Below, one piece after another: positions 1 to 12,240 of a DNA stretch of 64,000 bases. The stretch covers positions 1,798,001 through 1,862,000 of the forward strand of contig JAJTTP010000005.1 of NCBI GenBank assembly GCA_023313575.1, given 5' to 3'. Position 1 is the stretch's first letter. Each line of letters opens with the position of its first letter. A program made the translations under genes and the position numbers. The notes below the pieces were generated by a model. That model was not told the DNA's origin, searched no databases, and was given only the letters and a program-made list of their open reading frames with translations. This DNA is from Eutypella sp. D-1. Lineage: Eukaryota; Ascomycota; Sordariomycetes; Xylariales; Diatrypaceae.

Positions 1-36
1 ACCTTTACAACCACAGGCTCGTCTGACCTCTTATAG

Positions 37-3000
37 CTTATGTTCCCTTGACGTTGGCTCCAGTTGTGCTTTTCGGCGCTTATGTCGGCATTGGTGCGGC
101 CGCCGGAAACATGGATCTCAACGTATCAAGGATGTTCAGTTCCGTCATACTCATCAGCCTGGTGTCTAACCCAATGGCCCGCCTTATACAGGTGATACCG
201 AACGTGGCAGCAGCCCTCGGGTGCTTCAAACGCTGTGGGCGACTCTTCTCTACACGGTTACTTATTGTCAGTTAGGACAAGCAGCTGACTTTTAGCTCTT
301 AGTTGAAGAATTACTACAGGGGGTCGAGATTGAAGACTCAAGACACATTCAGATAAAGGAAACCTCATCGGATGTACAAAACACCGTTATGCGTGATGAC
401 TCTCTATTGAAAGAGAAGGATTCATAGGATGGGCCTGCCGCCGTATCTGTCCTCCATGCAGACTTGGCCTGGGATAGTGAAGTTCTACTGGAAGATGTCA
501 ATCTAACTGTTTGTAGGGGACGTCATATCGCAATAACAGGAGCTGTAGGCTCTGGAAAGTCCCTTCTACTCCATGCCATACTTGGAGAAGTACAGCCGAA
601 AGCCGGTAACATCCACGTCACCGGGGTCGGTATGGCATACTGCGGCCAGACGGCATGGTTGGAGAACCTGTCGCCTCACGAGAATATCTTTAGGTGGGTT
701 CCTGTAGATGACTCTTGGCACCAACGGATTATCGATGCGTGTGCCTTGCGAGAGTTTATGGATTCACGAGCCCGCTCGGACGAGACAATAGGCACTGGCG
801 GTGCAAAGATCAGCGGTGGTGAAAAACAGCGGCTGGTGAGGGGTTTCCCGCATCCATCCTTGTGCTCTGGAAGCTGATTTGAATAGGCATTAGCTCGGGC
901 TATCGCAACCCGACCGGCCGTGCTACTACTAGACGATCCTCTCAGTGCCGTGGACCGTACCACCAAAAGGACCATTCTAGATAGACTCTTCGGTCGCCTG
1001 GGCCTACTTAACGAAATAGGCACCACGGTCATCCACGTAACGCAAGACCGTAAGTCAGATCTAGGACTAGCATTCCCTCTTCTAAGCTAGAGTCGGGTGG
1101 TTGGAAACTGCTCACTATATCACCTTTTTGCGAAGATATTACCCTCTGGAAACTCCAATAATCTGATACAGGTTTGCACCGCATTGTTCTAGGCATGTGC
1201 GCTATACTAGCCGACGAATCATTTAGAATTGACGATGAGGGACACCTTCGACCACTGGACCTTTCAAATATTGAAGATGTATCATTAGGGCCAAACCTAA
1301 CCCCTGAAAAGTCATCCCAGAGTCCCACTATAGATGCAGGCGCTAGCGCGCAGGAAACAACGGAGAAAATCGACACCAAGAAGGATTTAATATTGGACCG
1401 TGACTTATATCGCACATACTTCCGAACCATTAGCCGTCCGGACCTGATTCTGTTCTTCGGGCTCGGGGTTATTTTCGCATTCAGCGTCAAGTTTCTTGGT
1501 GTGTTTCCCTGTGTCACATAAGTGTTATTTAACCTCCATACACTGACTAGCCCAAGACGTCTGGCTCATGTTATGGTCAAACGATGCGAACAACGCACAC
1601 CAGGCTAAAAGCAATGGCTATTGGCTGGGTCTCTATGCTATGCTAAGTGTTCTACCTCTGATAGCTGTCGCAGCCTGGGTCGCGTAAGTAGTCACGACTC
1701 TCGTTTCGATGTATGTTAGCTAACTCACATAGCCACGTACTGCTCCGGACAATGCCGATTTCGGGTATTGGCCTTCACGGAACATTGCTGAGGACAGTTC
1801 GAGACGCGACTTTCGGTTTCAGCAGTGAAGTCGATGCAGGTTCCCTGATCAATAGATTTAACCAGGACCTCAGCCTAGTCGACATCCGTCTTCCACTGGA
1901 TCTAGTGAAAACGGTTACTTTTGTATTGATCTCTGTGATACAAATCATTCTAGTAGCCTACTTCGCAGCCATATCGCTAGTTGTTTTACCGGTGATGTTC
2001 GCTGCGTTGCACGTACTCCAGTTCTTCTACCTCAAGACCTCGAAGCAGATGCGTCTGCTTGACCTGCAGTCCACAGCAGGCTTACAGTCCAAGGTATTGG
2101 AATCATATGAGGGGTTGGTCACCATTAGGGCCCATGGCTGGCAGGGCACGATGCGGAAGGAGATCCAAGAGAAGTTAGATAGATCGCAGGAGCCTCTGTA
2201 TCTCTTATGGATGATTCAGACCTGGTTGCGATTAGTGCTCAAGTTGATAGTGGCGGGACTGTCCGTCACGGTGGTAGGCGTGGCGGTCGGCACACGGAAT
2301 TCCGTCACTACAAGCGCCATTGGCGTCGCTTTCCTCAACATGGTCAACCTTGGGGATATGCTGTCGAACCTAATCATGTCATGGACATCACTTGAGACAT
2401 CACTTGGTGCGATTGCAAGAATTCGGTCTTTCGAGCGGGACACACCAACTGAGAAGGAGGTGGTCTCGCCGATCAATGTTGCCCCCGAATGGCCCAGCAC
2501 CGGACCTTTGACGTTCGAAAACGTGCATGCGACTTACAACAGCGCAGCAGAGAAACCTACCTGGGCTCTTGAGAACATCTTTCTACATATTAAGAGTGGT
2601 GAGAAGATTGCCGTCTGCGGTCGAAGCGGGTCCGGGAAGTCAAGCTTTTTGCTTACCCTTCTCGCCTTGATCGACACACCTAGGGGTAGCATAATGCTCG
2701 ACGGCGTCGATATATCGCGTGTCCGCCAGCGAGATCTTCGGTCTAGATTCCACGTCATCTCCCAGGATATCTATGTCCAAGGCGAACGTTGCAGGGACGC
2801 GCTCGACCCCGAAGGCAAACTCTCGAACGAGGTCATCACGAAGGTGCTATCGGAATGTGCCATCCTCGACAAGATAAATGCGTCCGGCGGCCTGGCTGCC
2901 GATCTAAGCGATGCCCACCTCTCAGTCGGAGAAGCCCAGCTCTTCGCCCTTGCACGCACGATTTTACAGGCGGGCATGAGAAAAGGTGGCGTCGTACTCT

Positions 3001-3288
3001 TTGACGAGGCAACGAGCAGGTAAGTCGCACGCTATATGGTTTGCATGAAACTCTGTATCGACTAATACAGCACGTTCCTTAAGCATCGACACCGATACGG
3101 AACGACGTATCATGACTTTAATCTCCAACAGGCTACAAGGCAAGACCATCATCTCGGTCCTACATCGCTTAGAAGAGGCGCTCGAGTATGACCGGATCTT
3201 AGTCTTGGAGAAGGGCAAAGTGGCCCACTTCGACACTCCGGAGGAAATTGTCAGGAGCTCTGAATTGTTCTCTTCGCTCAGGAGGTAA
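37..3288 (+). CDS. ABCC (MRP-type) multidrug/conjugate ABC transporter, 5' partial
   Basis: Exports conjugated or toxic metabolites using ATP; it should act at the plasma or vacuolar membrane. The 5' part lies outside the window; bases 1-36 look like the end of an intron. The exon chain that keeps one frame is 37-234, 303-373, 428-835, 887-1049, 1172-1498, 1551-1683, 1733-3019, 3084-3288. In order it holds the end of TMD1, NBD1 (Walker A GAVGSGKS, signature ISGGEKQR, Walker B VLLLDDPLSAVD split by an intron), TMD2, and NBD2 (Walker A GRSGSGKSS, degenerate signature LSVGEAQ, Walker B VVLFDEATS). The second exon join is the least certain: without a 54-base phase-0 intron (374-427) there is an in-frame TAG at 425. 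Family assignment is firm; substrate unknown. Confidence 0.9.
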
Positions 3289-3548
3289 TGATACCGCACG
3301 CTCTCTACTACCGGGCAGACGCGAAATAATGAATATATGGTGTCTTGATAATCACCAAGGTTATTCTGCAACTACATGCTATAGTTTCTAGAATAATACG
3401 ACCACCACCATACGATGTCTTTGTATCTGTGCAGTCTTCGTCGTCCTAAAAATATTGCAGAAAGCCCCTATACAATCGTATCCTTCAGATTTTACTCGCT
3501 ACAAGTCCTCAGCCCAGCTGATTCTATCTATAGTAGAAAAATAAGAAA

Positions 3549-4592
3549 TTACTCTTCTGAGGAAACGCTGCCGTCCGACGAGTCCTCATCCTCGGCGCGG
3601 CTCTGCAGGAACCCCTCGCTCTTAGCCTTCTTCCCCTTGCTCTTGGCGCCTTTCCTAATAGCTTCGGGGACCTCCCGGCGTACCTCGCCGTCCTCAAAAA
3701 CTACTCCGACGTCCGACCGGCGGGCGACGACTTTCTTCCAGAGGGCCTTAGGAACCTCCTCAGCAGAGGTGGCGATGCCACCCTTCTCCAAGTGGTGCCA
3801 CTGGATTTCTGGCGCGACTTTTAGCGCGGCCCGCAGGTCAATCCAGATTGTCACCTCAGCTGTATCGCTTGCCGTGGCGCGTTCAGTTGTCCTGGCCTCT
3901 GACACGGGCTTGAAGATCTGTTCCGGGGAGCCAGCTTTCTTCTTTATACACCCCGAAGCCAAGATCAAGGGCCAGGCCTGGTATGTTGTCTCGTAAACGA
4001 TATACTCTGGAAGGCCCTCCATAACACCAGATTCGAGACTGTTACGCCGCCCATTCTGGCGCACCTGGTACGCGGCCGGGTCATCCCTAACAGAGACACC
4101 CGGTAGTTCCCGGAGTGCGAAGCGTGTCCTAGTCGAAGTTGAACCGATCTGCTGAAGGTCCGCTAGGGTTGCACCTAGGTCGACTATCTTAGGATGCTTG
4201 AGCTAGTTATCCGACATGTTAATTCCTATATTATATTGCATTCTAGTCTGTCCTTTTCTGATTACGGCGTTCGATGAGTGTGTTTCACTTACGACATCAG
4301 CGACGGAAACCCAGCCGTCAGGATCACAAAGCAAGCGACCCGCCTCTTTATCGTCCTCGCTGGCCCCACTCTCAGGAACACTACGCTTCAGCACGAAAAC
4401 AACCGCCTTGGATATGGTGACGTCTCGCTCCTCGATGACGCTGTAGGCCCGGCCACGGCCCCCTTTTCCTTTGGAACTATTGGCACGGCTCCGCCCGTGG
4501 CGTGGCGCATGCTGCACGGGAGCGCTCGGAGGGAGGACACCACCGTTTTGGTTGATCGTCGAAAAAGGAATGAGGACTGATGTGGCGGCCAT
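3549..4592 (-). CDS. Tpt1/KptA-like RNA 2'-phosphotransferase homologue, active-site residues apparently lost
   Basis: Tpt1 removes the 2'-phosphate left at tRNA splice junctions using NAD+. Two exons (4592-4293 and 4202-3549, intron 4203-4292 with a GTAAGT donor) give about 317 residues. Family features visible: ISKAVVFVL followed by DPDGWVSVADV (the N-terminal winged-helix pattern), an LKHPKI segment after the intron, TRTRFAL matching the conserved RF region, and a C-terminal segment like the ADP-ribosyltransferase lobe (EVTIWIDLRAAL). The catalytic LRH of the first lobe reads LKR, the HGT motif reads YET, and the HVH motif cannot be found. I infer a pseudoenzyme or a diverged paralogue rather than the essential Tpt1. 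The C-terminus is acidic and serine-rich. The start is the first ATG; the frame is open a little further with only a GTG. Confidence 0.6.
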
Positions 4593-6309
4593 AGTATATA
4601 CCCAGGTGAAGGACGGAAAGATTGAGTTGAGACTTGCGTGTAACACTTTGACTGGCAGGGACTTCGAGTCTGGCAGAGCGTGGCTGATGAAATCGAAAAG
4701 CTATCTCCTGAGCGTCGTAGCTATAAGAATGGCTTTCTAATAGTCAACCAAGCGAATTAAGTGACGAGACAGTTCCCGCTCGCAGCGACACCGGAGTAGA
4801 CAAGACCAGTTTCCCATCTCAACGTGAATGTTTCCTCAAGGGTCATCCCTCCAGATACCGGTCGACCGCCCGCCAGCAGGGCCAGCCCAGATGGTCGTGC
4901 ATAAGATCATGCTGTGAGATGCAGCCGCAGTGGGGCAGATCCAGAATCTCCTGCCTTATGACACGTGTGGGTCGGACCACGCCTTTAGACCAGTAGACCA
5001 CTGTTCCGGGAATAGCGGTGTACGCATTAGGGTTGTAAACAGCGCCTACAACTCGGCGTATATAGTTATATATGCAGGGAGCTTGGAACGCCACGCCAAA
5101 TATATACAGATATAGAGTTTCAGGAGGATTATTGCTCGCATCTTGCCTTCCAGTGAATAACTGAACACGTATTACTCCCCAGCAGAAGGAACCAGTAAGG
5201 TTGACGAGCTAGATACGCCCGCTTTCATGGTTCTAAACCCGCGAGGTACATATCATATGGCGTTACCATCGGCGCAGGAACAACTCATGAAATCGGTTAG
5301 ACTAACTATCGCCTGCCATCTTGGTATGATTACACATACACGCCTTCCCTCTGTGATGTTTGCTCTGCCAGGAAAGCCGTAGATGAGTTGTCGAAGACGA
5401 AGGCAGCAGATCAGTTCACCAAGTGCAGGGCGGCTGATCGTACTCATGTTTGAACTAGACTCACATTGCTAACTTGATTCGGAAACTCTATGGTACAACG
5501 ACACGAAGTGACGGCCATTTGCGGGGGATTCGACTGAACTCGTGATCCCATATTGCCTACTATTCTCTCCTATCCTCCATTACAATGCGTAAAGTGTTAT
5601 CCTCGCGACGCGGCAGAGTATCGCGTCCCTTGTACAGGTGTACCCCTCGAGTTTGGTTATATCGAGATCAGGCGAACCCCTATTTATGGGGCTATCTGAC
5701 AAAGGGTCCACCTCGTGCCTCATCTGTCTGAATCATTCCCTAAATTGATCTGCAGGTCCAGCATCGTAGGGGCGGGCCCATTCCCATGGATCGGCATTGC
5801 CAGGAGCGCGCCTGAGACGCCGATATAGGAGCTCCCTGGCCAGCTCAGAATACTACCACCGGACCCCCGAGTCAATTTTATAACACATACGATAATGCAT
5901 CCAACTTCCGCTTTACAGCCAAGACAGGACGAATTATTTCATGCAGAACTATTTTCTCATAAGAGCGGGACTATGACGCTTGTCGGCTCAAGGGCAGGAC
6001 GTGCGTGTATCAGGTTTCCCGAGGCACAGTCTCGACTAGGGTACTCATAAGCGCAGGTAGGTAGGTAGTAAAGGAATAAAGATTGATTGATGCATCACCT
6101 CGAAAATATACTTCGCCGCACGTTGTTAGGGCATATATCCCATCGGGTTATTATATTTAGATGCCAACTATTTACTATGAGTTACAGATCATGACAGGCA
6201 GCATAAATTCTGCATGCACTCGTATCATTAAAGCAGATGGTATTTCATTGATAATGCCGCTGATATTTTATGATAAACATCCAAGTCATGGTCAGAGTAG
6301 TCATGGCAT
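4593..6309. other. Intergenic, no gene recognised
   Basis: About 1.7 kb between two minus-strand genes. All reading frames are short and show no family resemblance. There is a (GGTA)n-like run near 6056-6068. It presumably holds the promoter of the Tpt1-like gene and the 3' region of the GH43 gene. Confidence 0.5.
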
Positions 6310-8103
6310 CTATCTACAGGAGACAGACTTGCTTATGACAGTCGACCAACTGCCATCAACCCTGAGGCGCTGGTATGCTAGCCCCTTGACAACTTCTGAG
6401 TCGCCGTCAAATTTGACGACAAACGAGCCTTTGCGCTCGCCTGCCTCATCGATGCCGTTCGCCTCCTTATCCCCAGGGACCGCAACAACTCTGTTTGAGT
6501 GCTCAGTGATGTCAAACGACGCGCCAGGCTGCGACGTGACCCGGACGCTAAAATGCTGTCCCGACCGGTTAGACCCGGAGCACTTGGCTTCGAGGTTGAT
6601 CGGGTATGTCCATTTGGGTAGGGGCTGATCAAACGGGGTAAGCTGCATGCTGATGGCATCATCGGACCCGAATCGGAGGGCGGATTCGTCCAGAGCCATG
6701 CGCGTCGTGTAAATGGAACGATCGTTCTCTGTCGAGTTGCGGGCGTGGTGCACGTAGAAGAGCTCAGCGCCCTCGGGGGTCCGGACCATGATATCCTGTG
6801 CGCCGGCCTCACCCCCCTTTCCGGGGCGCGGCGGCGATGCTACGATACTGCCATGGCCTGTGGAGTAGATTGGTATTGCAGTGTCCGTCAATTGGGAGAG
6901 CACGGGATTATTCGCAGACTTGCGGAAGGGTCCCAGGGGCGACTCGGCCGTTGCGAAGCCCACGCCATAGTTGGATGCCTCGTAATTGTTGGCGCTGTAG
7001 GTGAGCAGGTACACGGGCTTCCCATCAACACCAGGGCGCGTCAACACGGTGCTCCCTTCGGACCAGCGACGATCCTTCTTGGTGCCATTAAATTTCTTGT
7101 AGTCATTGACATGAAAATTCTCCCACTCCTGCGGGTCAGCGCCGTACGAGATGACGGTCTTCCAGCCGTCCTTGCGCGGCGGACGGCCAAGTTCCCCCAC
7201 ACCGTTATATCTCGTGATGTTGCATGGCAACTGCGGTGCGTCCTTGGCGTGTACGTCCTTCTGGGATGACATAATCTCCGGCATAGTCGATGCATTCGGG
7301 TCCTCCCACCAGTCCCGTTCCAGCTCGACAACAATAATGTTGGATTCCTCGATGTACTTGCCCAGATTGGCATCCCAGTTCCAATTCCGGTAGGCGTTCC
7401 GAGATAAGTACATATAAATGCGATCATCATTATCGAAGAAGAGATTCACGTCGATGGTGGGTATATACGTGCCCTTGGGCGCAGCTTGGCCCTCTTCAAG
7501 CGTCTGTGGTGGAAGCATCTGTTCCTCATCCATGATGAGGTTAACATCTGGGTAGTCAGGATCGAAAGGGTAATAATCAATTGGTTTGGGCTCGATCTCT
7601 TTGAATGGGCCCGTCGGCGATCGCGAAACCGCCACACCAATTTTGGACGGCTCCTCGAACTTGGAGTAGCGGAAGTAGTCCTTTGTCAAATCCTCGCGCA
7701 AGCGCCCAGCGAAGAAAAAGTAATACCATCCTGTCTTCTCATTGTGATAGGTTTCGGGTGCCCAAAACCAATCGCGCGCCCAACACGCCTGTCCACCTCC
7801 AAGAGGTTCCATATCATCACCATTGTAGCATGCCTTCAGCACGCCACCAGGGTGCTTATGCCATGTCGAAAGGTCGGGACTGCTGTAGATGGCGAAGTTG
7901 TACCCTTCGTCGGCGCCCTCGGTGGAGTACGCATAGTACTGACCACTCTTGGAGTCGAATAACACGTAGGGATCCGCGGCTTTCTGGCTGGCCGAGTTGT
8001 GGAACTGGGGAGCCTGACCCTTCGGCGTATCACCGTGCGGAGCGGCCATAGCTGAGCGACAGGATAGCAATACAGCCCCGGCGAGGGCACTGCAGGGCCT
8101 CAT
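6310..8103 (-). CDS. Secreted glycoside hydrolase family 43 (beta-xylosidase/alpha-arabinofuranosidase type)
   Basis: Single-exon gene of 597 residues. It begins with a clear secretion signal (hydrophobic core, likely cleavage after residue 20-21, MAAPH). GH43 five-bladed propeller hallmarks are present: ADPYVLFD with the general-base Asp near residue 44, PTIDVNLFFD with the pKa-modulating Asp near 218, and RRWSEGSTVL with the general-acid Glu near 349. About 120 further residues follow the propeller and may form a beta-sandwich accessory domain. It should cleave arabinose or xylose side groups from plant cell-wall polysaccharide outside the cell. The three catalytic positions are intact, so it is probably active; substrate preference cannot be read from sequence alone. 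Confidence 0.9.
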   Translation of the reverse strand: MRPCSALAGAVLLSCRSAMAAPHGDTPKGQAPQFHNSASQKAADPYVLFDSKSGQYYAYSTEGADEGYNFAIYSSPDLSTWHKHPGGVLKACYNGDDMEPLGGGQACWARDWFWAPETYHNEKTGWYYFFFAGRLREDLTKDYFRYSKFEEPSKIGVAVSRSPTGPFKEIEPKPIDYYPFDPDYPDVNLIMDEEQMLPPQTLEEGQAAPKGTYIPTIDVNLFFDNDDRIYMYLSRNAYRNWNWDANLGKYIEESNIIVVELERDWWEDPNASTMPEIMSSQKDVHAKDAPQLPCNITRYNGVGELGRPPRKDGWKTVISYGADPQEWENFHVNDYKKFNGTKKDRRWSEGSTVLTRPGVDGKPVYLLTYSANNYEASNYGVGFATAESPLGPFRKSANNPVLSQLTDTAIPIYSTGHGSIVASPPRPGKGGEAGAQDIMVRTPEGAELFYVHHARNSTENDRSIYTTRMALDESALRFGSDDAISMQLTPFDQPLPKWTYPINLEAKCSGSNRSGQHFSVRVTSQPGASFDITEHSNRVVAVPGDKEANGIDEAGERKGSFVVKFDGDSEVVKGLAYQRLRVDGSWSTVISKSVSCR

Positions 8104-10146
8104 CTTTGACGGCGATGATTGACGGGTTGCAGGAAGAGAGGTGGGACAACCCGAGACAGCCGACCAAAAGAAGAGACATCAGCAGGAACGCTGGGTCGGT
8201 GACCGGCAGAGACTTGATAGCTATAAAATAAGCCCAGTGTCTCGGCGCTCTCATTTTTCCTTTCACGCACAAGCTCGTACTATTATCGGACCGAGTAAGA
8301 CGCGCAAGGATGACGATCCTTTACCTCCACCATTCTTTAAATGATGATGCTGAAATGGTATAAGCCGTCCGGCGCCGAGCCATGGGCCCATAATTTCCCC
8401 TCATAACGGCTGGGCTAAGGAAACGTTACTTTGCGTACCTGGAATACCCCTGACATAACATCGTGGCATTGATCCAGCTTTCCGGGCCCTATCAATAATA
8501 ATAAGAAATGCCATAGGTACAGTACGCACTGAGTCGGAAGCCTATCTTGCAAGGTCGTGTGATTTAATTCCAGAGTAGCCGGCATGGGCCGCATGGGAAG
8601 AATTATGGAATATTGAAGCAAAAAGGCGTATAAAAAGGGATCTTGTGACATTTCATCCCATGATTACTCTATTATACCAGTTAATACCTGGGTATCGAGT
8701 CAGTCTAATCATACAGCTATTTTACACCGTATATATGACATACCGAGGCATGTGATTAACTAGTCTATACCTGCCCATGGATGTAACCTATTAGCTGGGT
8801 ATGACAATGTGATCCCATTTAGTAAAGTCTAACCAGTTTTTAGCTGGCATCTCAATCTCACGATCCTTGCTGTTTCTCCACATACAAACCCCAGAAACCA
8901 TGGCCAGTTACTCCAATACCGGGGCCCCGCACCATTCATGTTACTGTATTTTTGTGCATCGCTGCGATCATTCTTGTCATTTTGTCTGTCACCGTGTCTG
9001 TATTGAATCTGTGCATTTGAACACCGCTCCCAACAGCATTTGCATACGTGCAATCATGCACCTGTGATTGCTTCCATGGTGTCGCTATTGTTGAGCACAC
9101 ATTGAGCACCTCGAGCCGACTACAGTTGTTTCGCAGGATAAGAGAGCCAAGCCACTAGCAGCGGCTTTCTCCCTATCTGCTAGTTAACCACGATAGACTG
9201 AAGTTTGCTACATACATGTAACCCTCTGACCCTTCTCATTGCATGGTGCAGAGTTTAATCTGTTTCTGACATCTACCCTGTATCATACTGCTCCATATAT
9301 GGCCTTATAGAGTCTTGCTCTCGCCAGCACAGATGGATGTTTTTGAAGATGTAGGACACACGATGGAATGCTAGGACATTCTGTACTTAAACCTTCGTGG
9401 AGACGGTTGCGCCATGGCTGGATCTTTTGTATATTTTCAACATGGACTGTATTTATTGTCGCACAGTTATTGCACTTTTTCTCGGCTCATCTCAATATTC
9501 ATCGTCTCCGTATTTGTGTATGTGTGCGCCGTGTCATGAATTATTCCTTGAACGCTCTTACCGTCGTCTTTCCTTCCCTCGGGACCGGGGATGGGGTCGA
9601 AGCTCATCAGCCGACCCAAGTCGGTGGAAAGTCCATTGCCACCCCCTCAATTATTTTCCGACTTTATATTGTAACTCCATGTATCGTTACCAAATTGCAA
9701 CCCACTGTGTCGCTTAGACTATGCCATTTTCCTAAAGACAGGCTTACGGTCTCCTTTCAGCTTCTGTTCGAAGATCACATTAATCCCTTTCTTATATCTT
9801 TTCTCCGATTGGTCACTTTCTTGTGCGCAGTCCATATGACATAATTGACATTGTACAATGTCTTCCAACTTACTTATACTCCTAACTTGTAGCCACAGCT
9901 AGTCCGAATGATTTGTATAATGACGGTTATAGAGACGAAGGGGCCGTTTTAATGATTATGACGTCATCTGACCCCTATCATCCAAATGGTAGAGACTTTG
10001 TCTTATTATTCACCATTCATTTTCCACCTCAAGCGCCCGGCTAAAATCTACTGCTGCATATATGTTGAAAGCCCGATTTCATGTTGACTATAGACAGGAA
10101 ATAATAATTCCATTAATCCAACCGAGTACTCTGATTGTATAACATC
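8104..10146. other. Intergenic, no gene recognised
   Basis: Two kilobases of mostly AT-rich sequence between divergent genes. Open frames reach about 158 codons near 9368-9844 but start inside low-complexity pyrimidine-rich sequence and resemble no family. The stretch probably contains the GH43 promoter (next to 8104) and the promoter of the DUF3632 gene (before 10147). Confidence 0.5.
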
Positions 10147-11041
10147 ATGTCAATCCAGTCCTGGGCGGCGAGGCGTTCATCGAAAGAGAACCAAGGCACA
10201 GAGAGTCAAGAACTGAATGCCGTCTTCCAAAGTTTAGTGATGGGCGAGATAACGCCAGAGGAAGCTGCACGGGCTATTGCGACCATAACGGAACCTCTAA
10301 TTAGAGCGAACCCATCTGACGCGCGGATCGGATCTGTCTGGGGCGTCCTCTGCGACGTTGTGCGTGAGCAAGGGGGGCGACCCACAGATTAGCAAAGATA
10401 TAGTTGACCTGATGCTTGCCTTGAATAATATCCAAGTTGAAGATGAACACGGAAACGTCCTCAAGCATGGACCTAGCGAATATTGGGCCAACCTCCCTAT
10501 GTTTGCATTGACCTTCAGGGAGTATGGGATAGGTACAGCACTACATAATTTTGCTACTATCATCTTCATTCGCAGTACCCGGCTGCTAACGCAAAGAGCA
10601 GATATCGAGCCGCAGGAAGGTCTAGAGACTAGTGAGTGGCTAGCTCAAAAGACCGATTTCTTGAACGCCACAATGTTTGCTGCGACAGCCTTCACGCGCT
10701 CTACAGCTCTATCCGGAATGTCATTCTACATTCCGAGCTGCATGAGAGAAGCTCTGCAAGGCCCATACGATGCCCCCAACCCCCTTAACTACGCTGCCGT
10801 GTATGTACCTGCGGCTTGTGCTTGGATCTCAATCGCGGGTCCTAAGATCTACGAATACTGCAATAACGAGATGGCTACCGGGTTCAGACCAGACAGTTGG
10901 GATAACTGGAAAATTGGGTTCGGCAAAATTGCAGCGGACAGACAGTTTGACGACGAGTTACGAGCGGCTGCGCGCATGGCGCAAGACACAATGGGAAGGA
11001 TCGAAATGAACTCCCAATTCTCAAATAATAGTGACTATTAA
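10147..11041 (+). CDS. DUF3632-like fungal protein, reading frame broken by a one-base shift
   Basis: Function unknown; DUF3632 is a common, variable, fungus-specific family. The first part (10147 onward) begins MSIQSWAARR and includes EEAARAIATI and a SVWGVLCDVV segment typical of the family N-terminus. The second part continues in the next frame (QISKDIVDLM) to the stop at 11039-11041, with WLAQKTDFLNAT and CAWISIAGPKIYEYC near the end. Frames join smoothly if one G is removed from the six-G run at 10372-10377, giving about 297 residues. No plausible GT-AG intron bridges the break: the candidates are too short or lack a branch site. It may be a real lesion or an assembly error at a homopolymer. 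Confidence 0.55.
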
Positions 11042-12133
11042 GGGGCAGCTACTGACTAACTATATGATATACTTAGGTAACTCAAGCAGTCGGCATCATT
11101 AGGATCCCCGATCTGGGTGTCATATATTTACCTTGTCTACGGAACATACTGTCAGGGAATAATAGTACCAGAGTGAGGAGTAGCTCGAATACGAATGGGG
11201 CCTGCATAGTCATAGTATAGGGCTTAGACATAATAGATACGACGCCCTAGCCCTTGCCAGATATGGGGAGACGAAGCGCCCTATATAAATCTGGCTCTAG
11301 ATATCCACCCGGGGGGTGGGTGGACCAGCGAGATGTAGGTCGTCGTGCCTCACTTCCTCGCTTATCATACTGATTTTCTTAGCGAAGGGGATGGTTTACT
11401 TGCATGAGCTAGCTAGTTCATATACTTCCGATCCCAGTAAATCAAGGCCATCCTGGTATTCTTATATTACCACCAGAGGCCCTATCCTATCTAATGCATC
11501 GAGTTTGCTCTGCTCCCGCTCGATGAATTGGCCAAAAGTCTGCTAGCTGTGGGCCAGAGCAGCCTCCCAACCTTGAGTCACAGGCAGTAGGATGCAGCAT
11601 GCTCCGATCTGGGACCCCACCAGTATCCTTGTCTGCGACAGTGTCAGTTAGGGGCTGTCGACATTCCGTCGATGGCATCTTTAGGACCGCGTAACGCCCA
11701 CGAGAAGGCTCCACGCGCGAGCTCCCCCCTTCCCAGTCGGAGCTAACATATGGCCTCTAAGGCGATGTACAGTTCAGGATGTGCTGGGCCCTGGCCGAAG
11801 TGGGCATCCGTAGGGTGGAAATGGTGCCACTGACCGATGCGAGGCGTGAGTGAGTTTGTGTCAGCAACTGTGATGAGCGGGAAACCCCCGCGCTCTCCCG
11901 CCCCTCTCCTTTCCAAACGCACTAAACAATTGAAAGAGCATTGAGTAGGTATTAGCAGCATCCCCTTCCCCTAACACGAAGGCACTTATAAGCGTGCCCC
12001 TCTCCTTTTCAGGTCCACCCGAAGTTTAGCCGCCACCAATCAAAAGTGATCTCACCAGTCGGCGACACGGGCCGGGGCCCCAGGTAGTAGTGGTGGGGGC
12101 ATCACCTCACCGTAGAACAGTAACCGATACAGC
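11042..12133. other. Intergenic, holds repeat copy A; otherwise no gene seen
   Basis: The first 300 bases carry the dispersed repeat described separately (11149-11320). The rest, up to the acyltransferase promoter, has only short frames on both strands without family resemblance. Confidence 0.5.
11149..11320 (+). repeat. Dispersed repeat copy A (possible solo LTR)
   Basis: This segment aligns by eye with 23401-23580 in the same orientation. Shared blocks in order are TGTCAG, ATAGTACCAG, GAATACGA/AAATACGA, TAGTATAGGGC/TAGTATAAGGC, ACGCC, CCCTATATA, CTGGCTC and CCACCC. It begins with TG and has an internal TATATAAA-like box, as fungal LTRs do. No coding sequence of an element and no clear target duplication were found. 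The boundary at the right is uncertain. Confidence 0.6.
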
Positions 12134-12140
12134 TATAAAG
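12134..12140 (+). promoter_or_regulatory. TATA-like box upstream of the acyltransferase gene
   Basis: TATAAAG lies about 100 bases before the ATG at 12241, a normal distance for a fungal TATA element; a pyrimidine-rich leader follows. Position and consensus only. Confidence 0.4.
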
Positions 12141-12240
12141 ACTTTCGTCACTTCATTCGCATTGATCTCTCTGGAGTATTGTGCTCTTTGATATCATAAT
12201 CGGACACCAAAGACACACTTGCCAGCTTTCTCAGTTAAAA

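Noticed and set aside
9368..9844. 158-codon plus-strand open frame
   Set aside because: Composition is hydrophobic/Cys-His erratic, no homologue pattern, sits in AT- and pyrimidine-rich non-coding-looking sequence with no flanking splice logic.
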